The translations under genes and the position numbers were made by a program. The notes under the pieces are model-generated. The model was not told the origin of the DNA. It did no database searches and was given only the letters and a program-made list of their open reading frames with translations. From positions 1-43,479 of the forward strand of contig NW_019775566.1 in assembly GCF_001039355.2 (NCBI RefSeq): DNA of 43,479 nt, in the 5' to 3' direction. The stretch comes from Lingula anatina. Its lineage: Eukaryota; Brachiopoda; Lingulata; Lingulida; Lingulidae. This document shows positions 23,212 to 34,965 of the stretch, in pieces; the stretch's first letter is position 1; every line of letters begins with the position of its first letter.

Positions 23212-24009
23212 TTTTGCAAGGTCTTAGTAACCAAAATTTTGAGACAAATATCTTTTATGCGCTGACCATGAAAGAGCTCAAGATTTTTTCAACCCAATCA
23301 GTTACTATATAAGAGTGTATGTGTGACTGGGAAAATTATAATCAGATACTCGGCACACTCATATAAAATACAATTAGTAACCAGTGGCCAATTTTAATGG
23401 CCTCAGTCAGGCCGGTGAGTAATATATCTTGCTGGCTAAGTGTGGGAGATGGACGCAGCTGATAAGTCCAAACCTGCAATTATGAATAGGAGTATAAGGT
23501 ATTTTCAAAAGTAACCATATGTTTTATGTTTTATGTGATCGACTTTGGCATTTAAGTTGGAGTCGTTTCAATTTAGCCACAACATGATTATCTAGTCAGA
23601 CAGAACACACAACCATCACAAGTGATATGATAAGGGTTTAAAAAGGATCATTTAAATGTTAAATACAGTACAATGATACATGCATAAAGAATTTATCTAC
23701 ATCAAAGTCTATTAAGTAGTAATCAGATGTTAGGTAAAGCTGATAAAATGAAATTGATCGTGGATTCTTGTCATAAAATTTATTAAAAAATTCAAATATA
23801 ACAAACAAAGAAGCAGTAGAGTATTAGTTACTTTAGATTTGACAGAGTTAGTCGCCGGCCGGCCAAAATAATACCCCTTAATTGCTTCATGGAATTACAA
23901 CTTGTTTTAAAAGTTATCAAACATGGTGAAATTCTGCACATAATGCTGATTCCGCTAATGAGTGGTTTTTAAATCATGAGAGGCCATTAACAGGCAGTAC
24001 ATTTCTTTA

Positions 24010-24110
24010 CAAACATACCGTTTTACTAGGGAATTCACCACACCCGCCTTACTATGGATAAAAACTAACTTCCGGAACTTCATAGAACGCCAAGACAAGC
24101 CGAATCCCCA
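24010..24110 (-). promoter_or_regulatory. Possible promoter / 5' UTR of EEPD1-like A
   Basis: A locally more GC-rich island in AT-rich spacer, with an ETS-type core (CCGGAAGT on the minus strand, 24068-24075), 0.8 kb upstream of the copy A start codon. This is a weak inference from composition and motif only. Confidence 0.2.
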
Positions 24111-24580
24111 CTAGTTTTCTGCATGTATGACTATATTCATTTTTATGATTTCAAAATTTTCTCTTTTTGAAAATATTGAATGACGTTTTAGAAATAGTAT
24201 AAATTTAAATATGTTTGATCTTAGTTCAACATTATCATGGCCAGTGAAGAAAATTGAAAATGGTCCATATTAATGCTTGAAAAATATTTTTCAAATACAA
24301 ATATCATTGTAAAATCATTTATTTTCAATACAGGACATATGTGCATTGAATCAGCCCTAATACATGGCAATGTGAGAGGTTAACCACATACAAACAGTCT
24401 TTTTATTGCAGTCTTCTTAATAAATCTTAATAAATCTTGTGAACAGGTCTACTTATAGCGCTTTTTACATTTTGAACAGCGATAATTCTGTAGCTATTAT
24501 TTCTGTCAAATTCTACGATCAGCCCATTGCTGAACACTAAAAAGTGCTTTTCGAACCCTGACAACAGAACTTACTCTCCC

Positions 24581-24613
<33 letters not shown>
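24581..24613. repeat. CTA trinucleotide repeat
   Basis: Eleven CTA units. The poly-valine minus-strand ORF across this site is a product of the repeat. Confidence 0.95.
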
Positions 24614-24614
<1 letters not shown>

Positions 24615-25072
24615 CACTACTAATACTCTGTTGACATTAGTGATGCATGAAAACATTTGGTGGGCAATGGCATGCCTATCAATGCGTTTATTTTCTAATA
24701 TGTAATTTGTTTCTTTATAAGAAACAAGAAGCTTTGATAACATCAGCATCATTTTCAAATGACAAATTTCACTAAGTGCTATCTTCCAACTAGTCCTTAG
24801 TGGCAAGACAGTGTTTTTTCTCTCTCTGTACTGAAAAAGATGCAACACATACCACTGTCACAGAAATTTTTCCACAGCAGTAAATGTTTCATCTAGTATG
24901 CATCACTGTTGTCATCATTGTCAAATAACATCTCCTCTAATTAGTAAATCTAGGAATTGTCACAGAAAATAAATGACCTAATACCTGTACAGTGTAACCA
25001 ACCACTGCCTTACATCAACAACCTCAATAGGAGGCTCATCTTTAAAAATCTTCTAGGACAGTACTAGTGTAC

Positions 25073-25513
25073 GAGGGCGTTCAGAACGAGGCGATCTGTG
25101 GACTAGCAGATCCACCTATCAAATATGGCTGACCAGGGGCGGATCTAGAGCTATTTTCTGACAGTCTTCCAAATTATCTTCGTCGGTCCATCCTCCATTT
25201 TGACCATCTTCCGACAGAAAAAATTAGATTCCCGTCAATGTAAACTTTAAAATCTGACTGTCTTCTGGAAGACCCAAAAGAAGGCCTAAATCCACCCCTG
25301 CTGACCCACATAAAAGCAGAGCCAACTCATTTGCCGTTTTCTCCCCCTATGCACACTCCTTTAAATGGATTGAATCACGTCTCCAGGGTTTAATTGCTAG
25401 ACCCCTGCGGGGACGGCGTGTGTGGGGGGGGGGGGGGGGGGAGACCAATGCGGTTGGCCATATTTGATCCACAGATCTGTTAGTCCCCAGACCAACTCGT
25501 TCTGAATGGCCTC
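25073..25513. mobile_element. Outer MITE-like element carrying a nested AGGGGCGG MITE
   Basis: Left arm GAGGGCGTTCAGAACGAG... CAAATATGGCTGACC pairs with right arm GGTTGGCCATATTTGATCCA... CAACTCGTTCTGAATGGCCTC. Both arms contain the string for GATCTGT next to GGACTA or its inverse. The insertion at 25135 lies at the inner edge of the left arm. Confidence 0.75.
25135..25299. mobile_element. AGGGGCGG-family MITE, copy 2, with perfect 7-bp target duplication
   Basis: 165 bp. Begins AGGGGCGGATCTAGAGC and ends AAATCCACCCCT. The flanks are GCTGACC on both sides (25128-25134 and 25300-25306). It is inserted inside another MITE (25073-25513). Confidence 0.85.
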
Positions 25514-27647
25514 TAAAATATCAATGCCTTACATCAACATGACTTCAGTCTGAAGCTTCTTTTCACAATCTGTTAGAACCTTCTTTATTAAAAGCCAACA
25601 GACATATGTAGAATGACAGAAATTGTAGCCTTTTGGGACAGTATATTTTGGAAAGTGTCATCCTAAACTGAGCATTTGCATTGGTAAAGAAGCTGACTTA
25701 AAAGTATTTATACAAGTAGCACCCGATAAAAACCTATTCCAGTGTGAATATGTTGATTCTGAAGGTATCTAGTTTGAACAAAGTTGCATTGTTGTTGCTT
25801 AAATTGATAAATAATAACAATATACGACCAATAATTGTGCTTTATACGTGTATAATTCTCATTAAGATACAAAGCTACATGGAACTAATCAACAAACATG
25901 TCAGATCCATCATTTTCTACAAAAATTAAAAATATACCTTATTTTAAATATCATAATATTTTGAGTTTCCTACAGAGTGGACCCATGCCATTTGTTTTTC
26001 AATCAATACAGATCAAAGTTCAGCAAGAAAATGGATAAAAATCTTCAGAATTGTTGCAAAAAAAGTAAATCATGCAAAGGCACTAAAAGCATGGTGGGTG
26101 TTGAACAAACACATACACAAATGTTTTCTTTATCTTTGTATTAAATTATGTATAATGATCAAACTAAACATACCATCATGGTATGTTATGTCAAAAAGTT
26201 TTCTAATACACGAGTAGCATGGTGCAGCATGAACAACAGTAGATATTTTTTTTTACTCACTCTCCCAGCTTCTCTCAATAACTGTGCTGTACCAGTTAAT
26301 CTAATGAGTATTGCTGATGACTTCAATATTGCTTTCTGCAATGAAGTTTTAAAGGTGGGCAAATAATCACATAGTTGCACAAAGACAAATGGGATTCAAC
26401 CATACAATAAGAGAAACTTCATTAAGAAACAACTCTTTCTGGCTTTTTTCTTCACAGGCAATTAAATTAGTGTTATTCCAAAGCTTATTAAAGAAACACT
26501 GGCCTTCATAAAAAAAACATTCTTCAGACCCTAGTTGCGCACTGTAGATAAAATTCCCTGACATTACTTTTCACTTAGCACTTGACAATAAGTCCCATGG
26601 CATACTGACAGATATAGATGACCAGGGTCCAGCTTCCTTAGCTTATGGCTTCTCATTGCACGGGTAATTCTAGCAAATGGCTATCTAAATACTAGACTTC
26701 TATCTTTAACTAACAGTGACTTCCTGACATGGGCCACTAGCAAATTTAAATCTAATATATAAGTACAATCCTTCACAAACACTGACCTCCTGAATTCAAA
26801 CCTAGTCTGGTATTTAGCCTTTCAACTGCATGTTAACCAAGACGTACATGGAATTTAAATCCAAATTTTACACGAACTCCAGTGCTTTAGCTTTCCGTTA
26901 TTTGACCTCTTTGTTACTCACAAAATCATACACACTTTCAGAAATTATGATTCAGCATTTTTTCTGAATTACTAAGAAAATTTTGCCTAGAAGAAATGTA
27001 TCTTTAAAGTGAGTTTTGTTTGAAATAAATAAGTTTTTACTTACTGTGCTGCTAAATCTACCACTGTTGCTTTTAAGTATAGAACAGTTCAAGTAATGTT
27101 AAATGTATGTTGTATCTAACAAGTGTCTTTTAAATTGGTCTCCAGGCTCATACCATTATTTTGTACCAAAATTTCAACAAGTGCCCGAAATAATATTTTA
27201 TCGACCATTTGTTTGGTTTATTTGCTCAATTTTTGAAGAAATCATGACAGAATTTTGTGAAAAGAGTGTCTTCTGTTTAAAACCAAAATGGCACTAGTAT
27301 GACTCCAACATCTCTCTTTTCATATATAGTTTTAGAGGCCAAATACAGCGATACAGTCAGTCAAACTAAAAACTACATTTCTGTGCAAAATATATTTCTG
27401 CCATCTAAAACTTCAAGGTCCAAGGTTGTAAATTCCAAATCTAATATTGGACAGTAGTTGGCGACAATTTTACAGCAACCAGCAATTTTGGATCCTGAAA
27501 GTCCAGTTTTTCTGTCCACATAGAACTCAACCTTGATCGGTCAGTGGTTATCAGTTTTGGATCCTCAAAGTCCAACTCTTCTGTCCATGTGAAATTCAGC
27601 CTTTAATGGGCTGTTGTCATTGAAAATCTTTTGGTGACTGGCCATCC

Positions 27648-27731
27648 TCATGATCCTCCTCCTCCTCCTCATGATCCTCCTCCTCTTCCTCATGATCCTC
27701 CTCCTCCTCCTCATGATCCTCCTCCTCTTCC
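27648..27731. repeat. Minisatellite, four 21-bp units, just after the EEPD1-like B stop codon
   Basis: Units start with TCATGATCC at 27648, 27669, 27690 and 27711. On the minus strand, in the frame one base off the B coding frame, each unit codes the acidic heptad DHEEEEE (or a synonymous form). The B frame itself ends at a run of TGA triplets immediately before the array. Confidence 0.9.
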
Positions 27732-27743
27732 TCCTCATCATCA

Positions 27744-30700
27744 TCATCTCTCTATCAAATCTACATCTTCCAGACCCACACTACTGTCTGTATAAAATTC
27801 TGCCCAGACTGGACAGTGGTCAGTGGCAAGACCGCCCCAGGCCCAGCCATTGGGGATCCACACACTGGTCAAACCCTCTCTGACCACCTTAGAGTGACCT
27901 GTGGAGAAAAAAAAATTGTTTATAATCTAAAATCATGTAAATCAAGGTTTTGCCTCTCTTCATATACAGGGGCGGATCCAGAGCTATTTTCTGACAGTCT
28001 TCCAAATCACCTTTGTTGACCCATCCTCCATTTCTGACTGCCTTCCGACAGAAAAAAATTAGATAACCACCAATGTAAATTGAAAATCTGACTGTCTTCC
28101 GGAAGACCCAGAAGACTGCCTCAATCCGCCCCTGATATACACATCATTTTGATATTTAATTCTCTTTTTTTGTCTGAAATTTTCTTTCTTGTACCAAATA
28201 AAGTCAGTACCATAGTACCAGTAGATCTAATTTCAATAGAAGCACTAGGGTACAAAAGAAATCGCCTCAACTTCCAGCTTAGCACTAAATTTCATGCGAT
28301 AGCACTCCTATATTGACGGTTCTGATATATAATGGCCATCAATAGGAGTGCTAAAGCATTCATTCTTGTGCTACTTCAGCTATATCTGCACATCAAAACA
28401 CCTTTCTAAAAAAGTATAGGGGTGGGCAGGGGCAGGGGCCATCGGGGAGGGGGAGGGGAGGACCTCTACTCAACATCCACCCCCTCCTGCATTCCCCAAA
28501 TACCACGAAAAGATTATTCAAATTCTCACCTGTGTAGCCAGCCTGTGCCTGCTTGCTGAGCCAGATGTTGTCACAGGTGGCAGCACCTGTCATGTTCTCC
28601 AGGCTGATATCAGTAAAGCACCCCTCTGCCACTGTGTGGACATATCCATTGTCTTTTAACAAGGAGAATTCTGAAATCCAATTCATGTAGATATTTGTCA
28701 GATACCCTGATTTTCTGCTGAATGCTATATATACAATCCAATGCTAACATCTGTGTATGAACTTTCTCCAAATGGTGATGATAGTGGATTTTGACTAAAA
28801 AAAACAATTTTCCAACTTGAAAAAAAAACACTTGAAAAAAATTTGGCTTGAAAAAAAGAGGAGAAAACATAAATTTGAGCCCATTTACACCTTTAATTTC
28901 ACATCAGCATCTTCCAACATATTTTTTTCCAAAATTTTTAGTGTCGTAATTGTCAGAATTTTAATTTTTTTATTAACAACTTTCCACGTATGTAAAATAA
29001 ATACATGACCACCTCACCATGAATTAGACAAGAATTATACACCGTAGTAATAAAAAATTACGTAATGAAGATCCCCTATACCTTTAGCACCAGGTCCCAG
29101 ATTAAAATTCCCCAGTATTATGACATCCTTTGTTCCAGGGGACTTTTGTTCCAGTGTTTCCAGGATAGATGGCAAAGTAGACATAATCTCAGAGTGTAAT
29201 CTCGTCTGGTCTGTTGAGCAGGGGTTGTGGACATTAACGGACACCAGGGGGTGCTGCTTTACCTACAAGAAAAAAAAAACAAAGTTATGTGAAACAAAGT
29301 TACAGCAGCAAAGTATGTATAATTTTTAACAAAAAGGGCTTTGGATCTGTCATTTTTTAGAAGGCTGTACCTATGTATTCTTTTAGTTTCATTTCCGATG
29401 AAAGTTTTTAAAAGTTATAATAATATTTTGGTCCCAGATCTCCAGATTTTTATCCTCTGAGATAAAAGTACTCAGCATACAGCATACATTTTACACACTG
29501 AAAACCTCCACAAGCAAGAATAATGCAAAGTTCAATGAACCTCCCCCATAAATGTCATTTGGTCTCAGAAGATTACAAACATGATCAAGATATAAAAAAG
29601 CCAATGCATTGATCTCAAACGTTCTTTTCCACTAGTATCGTAATTGCATTTCTGCCTATCTCATCCCCACAGATACCCATTAGTGCCTTCATAGCACAAC
29701 ACTCTGCCAGAGACTAGTTTCCCCAGCAAACAGGGTTAACCGCTGTAATGTGAGACTAAACACAAGTAATATCGCTACTTCAAGCATTACTCACACATTA
29801 GCACTGCCAAATGGGAAACAAGTGCTAAATATCTTCAACTTCGGTCTATGGATGCCCATAAGTTAATAGTTTTCACTATCAGACCTAGGCAGATATCATG
29901 TTAAAAAAATATGGGTGGATATTTGTTTACATTTACTATTATATATACCCTTTCAACTTTCTTTACATTTAAATATAACCCATAGCTTTTAATACACATA
30001 CATACATACACACAAAAAATGATATTCAATAAATGAATTACAGCATCAAAGCTTACTTCCTCTTTTTGCTCAAAAAGGAAAATAATTAAGCCACACAATT
30101 AGATTAATTTTAATGCACAACAAAACACAAAACCACAAAACATTCAGAACATGGCATTCATCCATTAGTGAAAGCACATAACTATTTCATTTCAAACCAG
30201 TCAATATCTTCCCACTTAAACTGCAATGAGTCAGTCAGTTAGCCAACCTGGTCGAGTTGTAAATTTCTATACAACAGAGTGCCAGTTCCAATACACGTGT
30301 AAAGACGTTCACTGGCACATTAACTTGTGTGTAAATTGAACACAAGTTGCAAAAATCATCGCTGTGCTCTTGACAGCTGTTAGATGGTCAATAGTTAGGC
30401 TTTGTAATGCTAAACAATATATTCTTGAAAATTGGCAAAACTACACATAAAATATATACTGGATTTGGTGGTAACATGTTTTCTCTTATATACTGGTATC
30501 CATAAAGTATGGATTGTGTTGAAATAAAATGACATCCAATAAATAATTTTGTTATTCTCATTGTCTTGTTCTAAAATACAATAAATTCTGATGGAATTGG
30601 AGGTACTGAAAACAGTGGCAGGTAACTTATGCACACCGGTTATGATATTTTTTTCTAGAAAATGTCCTTCTTTCAGTGGGTATGTGTGCACGCGCGCACG

Positions 30701-32705
30701 TGTGTGTGTGTGTGCAAGCTCTGGTACATACCTTAAAATGTACCATGAATGGGCAGGTCGCAGAGTTTCCAGTTTGCACGAGTGAGGATCTGACTACCTC
30801 AATCTCTTGACTAGCATCATATATAAAGCCCAGGTACTCTTCATCCTGTCAAAATAGAAAATACAGGCAGATACATGAGAAAATGACAAATAAATATACT
30901 AGAAAAACATAAGCAAACTTCATTCCACATGTGATTTTACTTTACCCTTGAAATGTAAGATGCAGTCAGAACATTACCCTTTTAATAAATTTATTCTTAT
31001 AAAATACACACATTTTTTTTTTTACATTATTGGTTCCAATGCTTTTAAATCATGGATAATATGAACACAAAATTACAGTGTTTTCATATATATCTTTTTT
31101 TCTCCTCAAAGTATCTTTTAAATACCTGTTCCATGACCAATTATAAACTATCTACTCAGCAGTACATTTTCTATTCACTTTCTGCAAAGAGAATTCCTGA
31201 CAAATGAAAACCAGCTGAGCAGTATGGATGTCATGATTTAATCTCACAATCTCCATAAACCATTATAAATAGATCATGTCCCACCTTTTGTATAATATCA
31301 CTTATGCAATTTACATTATTTCCCTTTGTAAAGTCTACCTGAAGGTTAGCAATTGCCACAAAAACAGCAAATCTTCTCCTTTTTCCTATTTTGCCAATTT
31401 TCCATCTGAATATTTTTTGAGTTTTGCTCCTGATTATTTTTTTCCTCTTATAATTCAATTTCTGACTGTCAACTCTAACAACAATCAAGCTGTCATATTC
31501 CATTCTCTTTGTCTGCAACCAAAGAAATTGGTAACACGAGTATCGCCATCAATATGACCAACCAACATGAACAACACAAAGCAACAGCAAGGTGTCAACA
31601 GTTTCGTGCTATGACTTGTTCTAACTTACCAGCGGGAAGTCAATTTTCATCCCAATGAGTGACTGTTTGAAGCTGTCAGAAAGATTTTCTTATGATTCCT
31701 ACCTGCGGCTTCTATTATGAGGAGTCTGCGAGGAAGCTACGTAATTTTCCTTAACCTCAATATCTTGACAAAGATTAAATTGAACAAGTTCAGAGGTCTC
31801 TTTTTACAGGATAAAATAATTTCAGTTCATTTTGACACAGAGCAAATGAACAGAGAGAACATGAGGTCCATTTCACATCATTGTTTACAGTTTGTTTTGA
31901 TTTGATAGACTTTTCGATATTTTCACACATTTATCCTAAAAGTAAACAATTTTTTTAAACTAGATCATTTTCTAAAACAGAGCTCCTGTCATCATGACAT
32001 CACTATGCGACTAACACGAATGTTCAAGTTATTAAGTAATCCAAAGGCTGGACAATTAGCAAATTTTCATCAAATTTTTTAATCAGAAGTCAATTCAGTG
32101 TAACAGGGCCAAGCATGCCACGTACAACATGGTGGGTCTACACCCAGCTTTTATTACGGAGGGCTCTTAAAACACAACTGATTAAATTACATAGCTTGGT
32201 GATGTATTTTAGCCATGAAAAGTTCTCATTATAAAGCATATTCAATTCTGTGTAGGTATGGAGATGAATGTGTGTGCACTCACATGCAGGGGCATGTCAG
32301 GGGCAGATTCATGGGTATTTTCTGACAGTCTTCCAAATTATCTTTGTTGAAACATCCTCCATTTCTGACCATCTTCCCACATAAAAAAAAATTAGACGCC
32401 GGTCAATGTAAACTTGAAAAATTCGAGCTGTCTTCCAGAAGACCAAGAAGATAGCTTCCGTCCGCCCCTGCATGAGCAAATGTTTACAACTGTCCATGTA
32501 TTACCTGTCCTGAGTTATGTGACATCAGATAGCGCCACTGTCCCCTATGTCCTGTCCACTTCTTGACGTGAGGTATCAGCGGTGTGTTGAGCTCCTCGCA
32601 GATCTGGAACATGAACAGTGCAGAGAACTGAACAAATCGTGGCTTACTGAGGTCCTGATATAAGTATTCTTATTGTTAATGGCTTTTGCAGACCCAATAC
32701 CACGT

Positions 32706-32738
<33 letters not shown>

Positions 32739-32926
32739 AGGGAGGAGGGGAGATTGAGAGAGAGTTTATCACTTGTCTTTGTATGAATGGATGTTAGTTA
32801 TTACACATAATCCCATTATTATTACATTATAAACCCTAAAATCCCACATCTAAAATTTTTCACTCCCAATTTACCTTGTTCAGAGCTTGAGAATCTGCAA
32901 GGTCTTGAAAGGCAATGATGCTCAAC
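27744..32926 (-). CDS. EEPD1: EEPD1-like protein, copy B, 5' end missing; catalytic residues altered
   Basis: Exons recognised (5' to 3'): 32875-32926, 32505-32603, 30732-30845, 29082-29262, 28530-28670, 27744-27898. All are GT-AG with the same phases as copy A, and two exon lengths (52 and 141 nt) are identical. Matching strings: ICEELNTPLIPHVKKWTGHRG, EYLGFIYDASQEIEVVRSSL, DVIILGNFNLGP, CDNIWLSKQAQAGYTG, HSKVVREGLTSVWIP, WGGLATDHCPVWAEFYTD. The first coding exon (expected to carry SWNV and the N-terminus) was not found downstream of a recognised start; see the candidate at 41346-41511. Compared with copy A, LQE reads FQD (metal-ligand Glu to Asp), GDFN reads GNFN (catalytic Asp to Asn) and VSVHL reads VSVNV, so nuclease activity is doubtful. 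The frame is open through all six exons, so this looks like a maintained but diverged paralogue rather than a decayed pseudogene. Expression is unknown. Confidence 0.82.
27968..28133. mobile_element. AGGGGCGG-family MITE, copy 3
   Basis: 166 bp, begins AGGGGCGGATCCAGAGC and ends CAATCCGCCCCT. Flanks CATATAC and GATATAC agree at 6 of 7 positions. Located in the last intron of EEPD1-like B. Confidence 0.85.
28240..28378. mobile_element. MITE-like inverted repeat
   Basis: TAGCACTCCTATATTGACG (28300-28318) pairs with TCAATAGGAGTGCTA ending at 28353. Weaker outer pairing of AGAAGCACTAG with TTGTGCTACTTC suggests a slightly longer element. In an EEPD1-like B intron. Confidence 0.5.
32299..32469. 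mobile_element. AGGGGCGG-family MITE, copy 4
   Basis: 171 bp, begins AGGGGCAGATTCATGGG and ends CGTCCGCCCCT. Flanks GCATGTC and GCATGAG agree at 5 of 7 positions. Located in an intron of EEPD1-like B, 35 bp from the 32505 exon edge. Confidence 0.8.
32705..32766. repeat. AG-rich microsatellite in EEPD1-like B first visible intron
   Basis: GA units, then GGGA units, then GA again. Confidence 0.95.
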
Positions 32927-33274
32927 CTGGAAACACAAACAACGCATCAGGATATTTTTCTTACACAAATCATATTATCATACAATCCAAAATAGACTTA
33001 ATTAAGGACTGAAATATCCAAAAAGTGTACTTCAATTTTCTCACTGGTTATCTTATAATCTTCATAAACCTACTATCAAACTGCTCACAGTAGGTGATAA
33101 AGAATTTCTTGTGCTATCTTTTTGTATATCTATTTATCTAATGTAACAGAGAATTACTAATATTAGAATCTAAATAGTGCAGTTTCTTCAATGTTCTCAT
33201 TGTATGCACTTAAAAGTTGGTATTTTGCAAAAAATACTAAAGTGTGGTTGAAACTGTAAGTCTACATAGAACTA

Positions 33275-33430
33275 AGCTGGGATTCTTGCTGAATGCAACC
33301 AGTGTAACAGATTAACATACCTCCTCCAGGCATTCAATAGATTACAGAAAATCTGCTGATTATACAAGTATATCAGAAATGAGGTGTTTTAATCAGTTAA
33401 ACTGATTGCAATCAGCGAGATTTGGATCGC
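33275..33430. mobile_element. Diverged relative of the 7.0-kb MITE
   Basis: Left TTGCTGAATGCAACCAGTGT with AGATTAACATACC, and an inverted right TTAAACTGATTGCAATCAGC, resemble the GCTGAATGCAATCAGATTAA arm at about 7095-7117. Ends are not precise. Confidence 0.4.
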
Positions 33431-34693
33431 TCTACACACATGAACAATAGTTTTAATGGGAATGAGCCTTTGCAGATATACTATGCCCTCGCTGGATGTA
33501 AGAATTTAGCACACGAGATTCCGTTTTTTACATATATGTATATTAATCTCACATTCTGGCAATATACTATGCAGATACCTAACACAGTGATGACCTATAA
33601 GAAACTCAATGCACCAAAAATAAAAACCAATTTGGTAAGTGAGGCCTCCTTTGCATGGCCATGCAACTGCTGTCAGGAATTCCACAAACATAAGATATAA
33701 TCATGGCACAGTAACATCATTATGGTGTGTCACAGGAAATTGAGGTAGTTAGTCTTAGCAATTATAAAAACAGATCCATCAAGAATATTACAGTATAATA
33801 TGATCCATCTCTTGTCTCTTGTATGACTTTCGCCAAATTCAGAAAAAATATCATTCAGACAATTTTTAAAAAACTGTATGGATATGATTGCTTTATTTTT
33901 CACACTCAACCATTCATTTGACAAAAAAAATTTGGTAAAATGACAAAAACAAAATGCTTTAATGGCCTTGTGGAGTCCACTCCTTCCAGTTGACAATTTA
34001 CATAACTCAAGAAAAATATAAGGTCTCTGGTTGTCCTCATATACTGACTTGTTTACACATACAGGGGTACATTCAAACCACAAATATGGCAAATATACGT
34101 TCCAACATAGATAGCCCTTCAGGCGGGTCATATATTTTAACGTTTCATAGCCACAACACCAACCCATTACTAGTCTAATAGTAACAGCACGACTGCTGTT
34201 ATCTATAAAATAATGTGTTTTGGATAGATTGTTGATATGATATTTCAAAGACAAAAAAATTTACTATATATATATGAAGAAAACCTTTCATGTGGAAGGA
34301 GTCAGTGGACATTTTTGAGGTGAATTCATACGCACATAGTGACGTCTAAACGCCAGGTGTAAAAGGATGTACGTTGATTACATACGCACTCCAGCACGCA
34401 CACATGCATGCAAATACAAAAGCTATTTTTGAGGTGTCTTTTGACGCATACTATCATAGCTCAAAGCTAGAGACCAACAGCAAAACATTTTATACAGAAT
34501 ATTCTCCCTTATGAATGCAGTTATTTTTATCTCATTTTTGATACAAGTTCAGCAATAATTGTTGTTGCAGTTCAAGACAATAGTGACTTTACAAAATCAT
34601 TCATTATCTTATTGGTGGACATATAATACCTAGGATGGCATTTCAGTGTGAGAAAACAACCACTCTAAAAGATTAATGCAATTATCAGCTATT

Positions 34694-34694
34694 A

Positions 34695-34738
<44 letters not shown>

Positions 34739-34742
34739 AAAA
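34694..34742. repeat. GAAA tetranucleotide repeat
   Basis: About 11 GAAA units ending in an A run. Confidence 0.95.
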
Positions 34743-34924
34743 ACACATGAAATGAAATATCTACAAAAGCAGGAAAATCTGCAAGTCTGCCTGACCAAAA
34801 ATTTTCAGATAGTAAAGCTCACTCTCAACAAATATATTCATGGAATATGTGAGGTCATTAACTCTAAGTATTATCACCTAATCTACATCTATGATTAACA
34901 ACAGGCCGTGAAGCAGGAGGGATT

Positions 34925-34965
34925 GGGGGGGGGGGGGGGGGCAGGGCAGGGCAGGGCAGGGCAGG
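34925..34965. repeat. G-run plus GGGCA pentamer repeat
   Basis: A run of 17 G is followed by several GCAGG units; the stretch could fold into a G-quadruplex. A second G-run lies at 35068-35081. Confidence 0.9.

Larger units (their letters stand above)
23212..27743. other. Spacer between EEPD1-like A (5' side) and EEPD1-like B (3' side)
   Basis: No coding exon was recognised. The stretch contains the presumptive promoter and 5' UTR of copy A, a CTA microsatellite (24581-24613), a nested pair of MITEs (25073-25513), a TTTATT (27217-27222) that could be a minus-strand poly(A) signal for copy B, and a 21-bp minisatellite next to the copy B stop codon. Confidence 0.6.

Noticed and set aside
17475-24613. 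Trinucleotide and other short repeats as a CRISPR-like array
   Set aside because: The units are simple-sequence repeats without distinct spacers, and the genome is animal.
24537-24848. ORF with a poly-valine run
   Set aside because: The run is the CTA microsatellite read in one frame; there are no exon borders or conserved domain.
27565-27747. Arg/Met-rich ORF (repeated RRRRRIM) on the minus strand
   Set aside because: It is a frame of the 21-bp minisatellite beside the EEPD1-like B stop codon.
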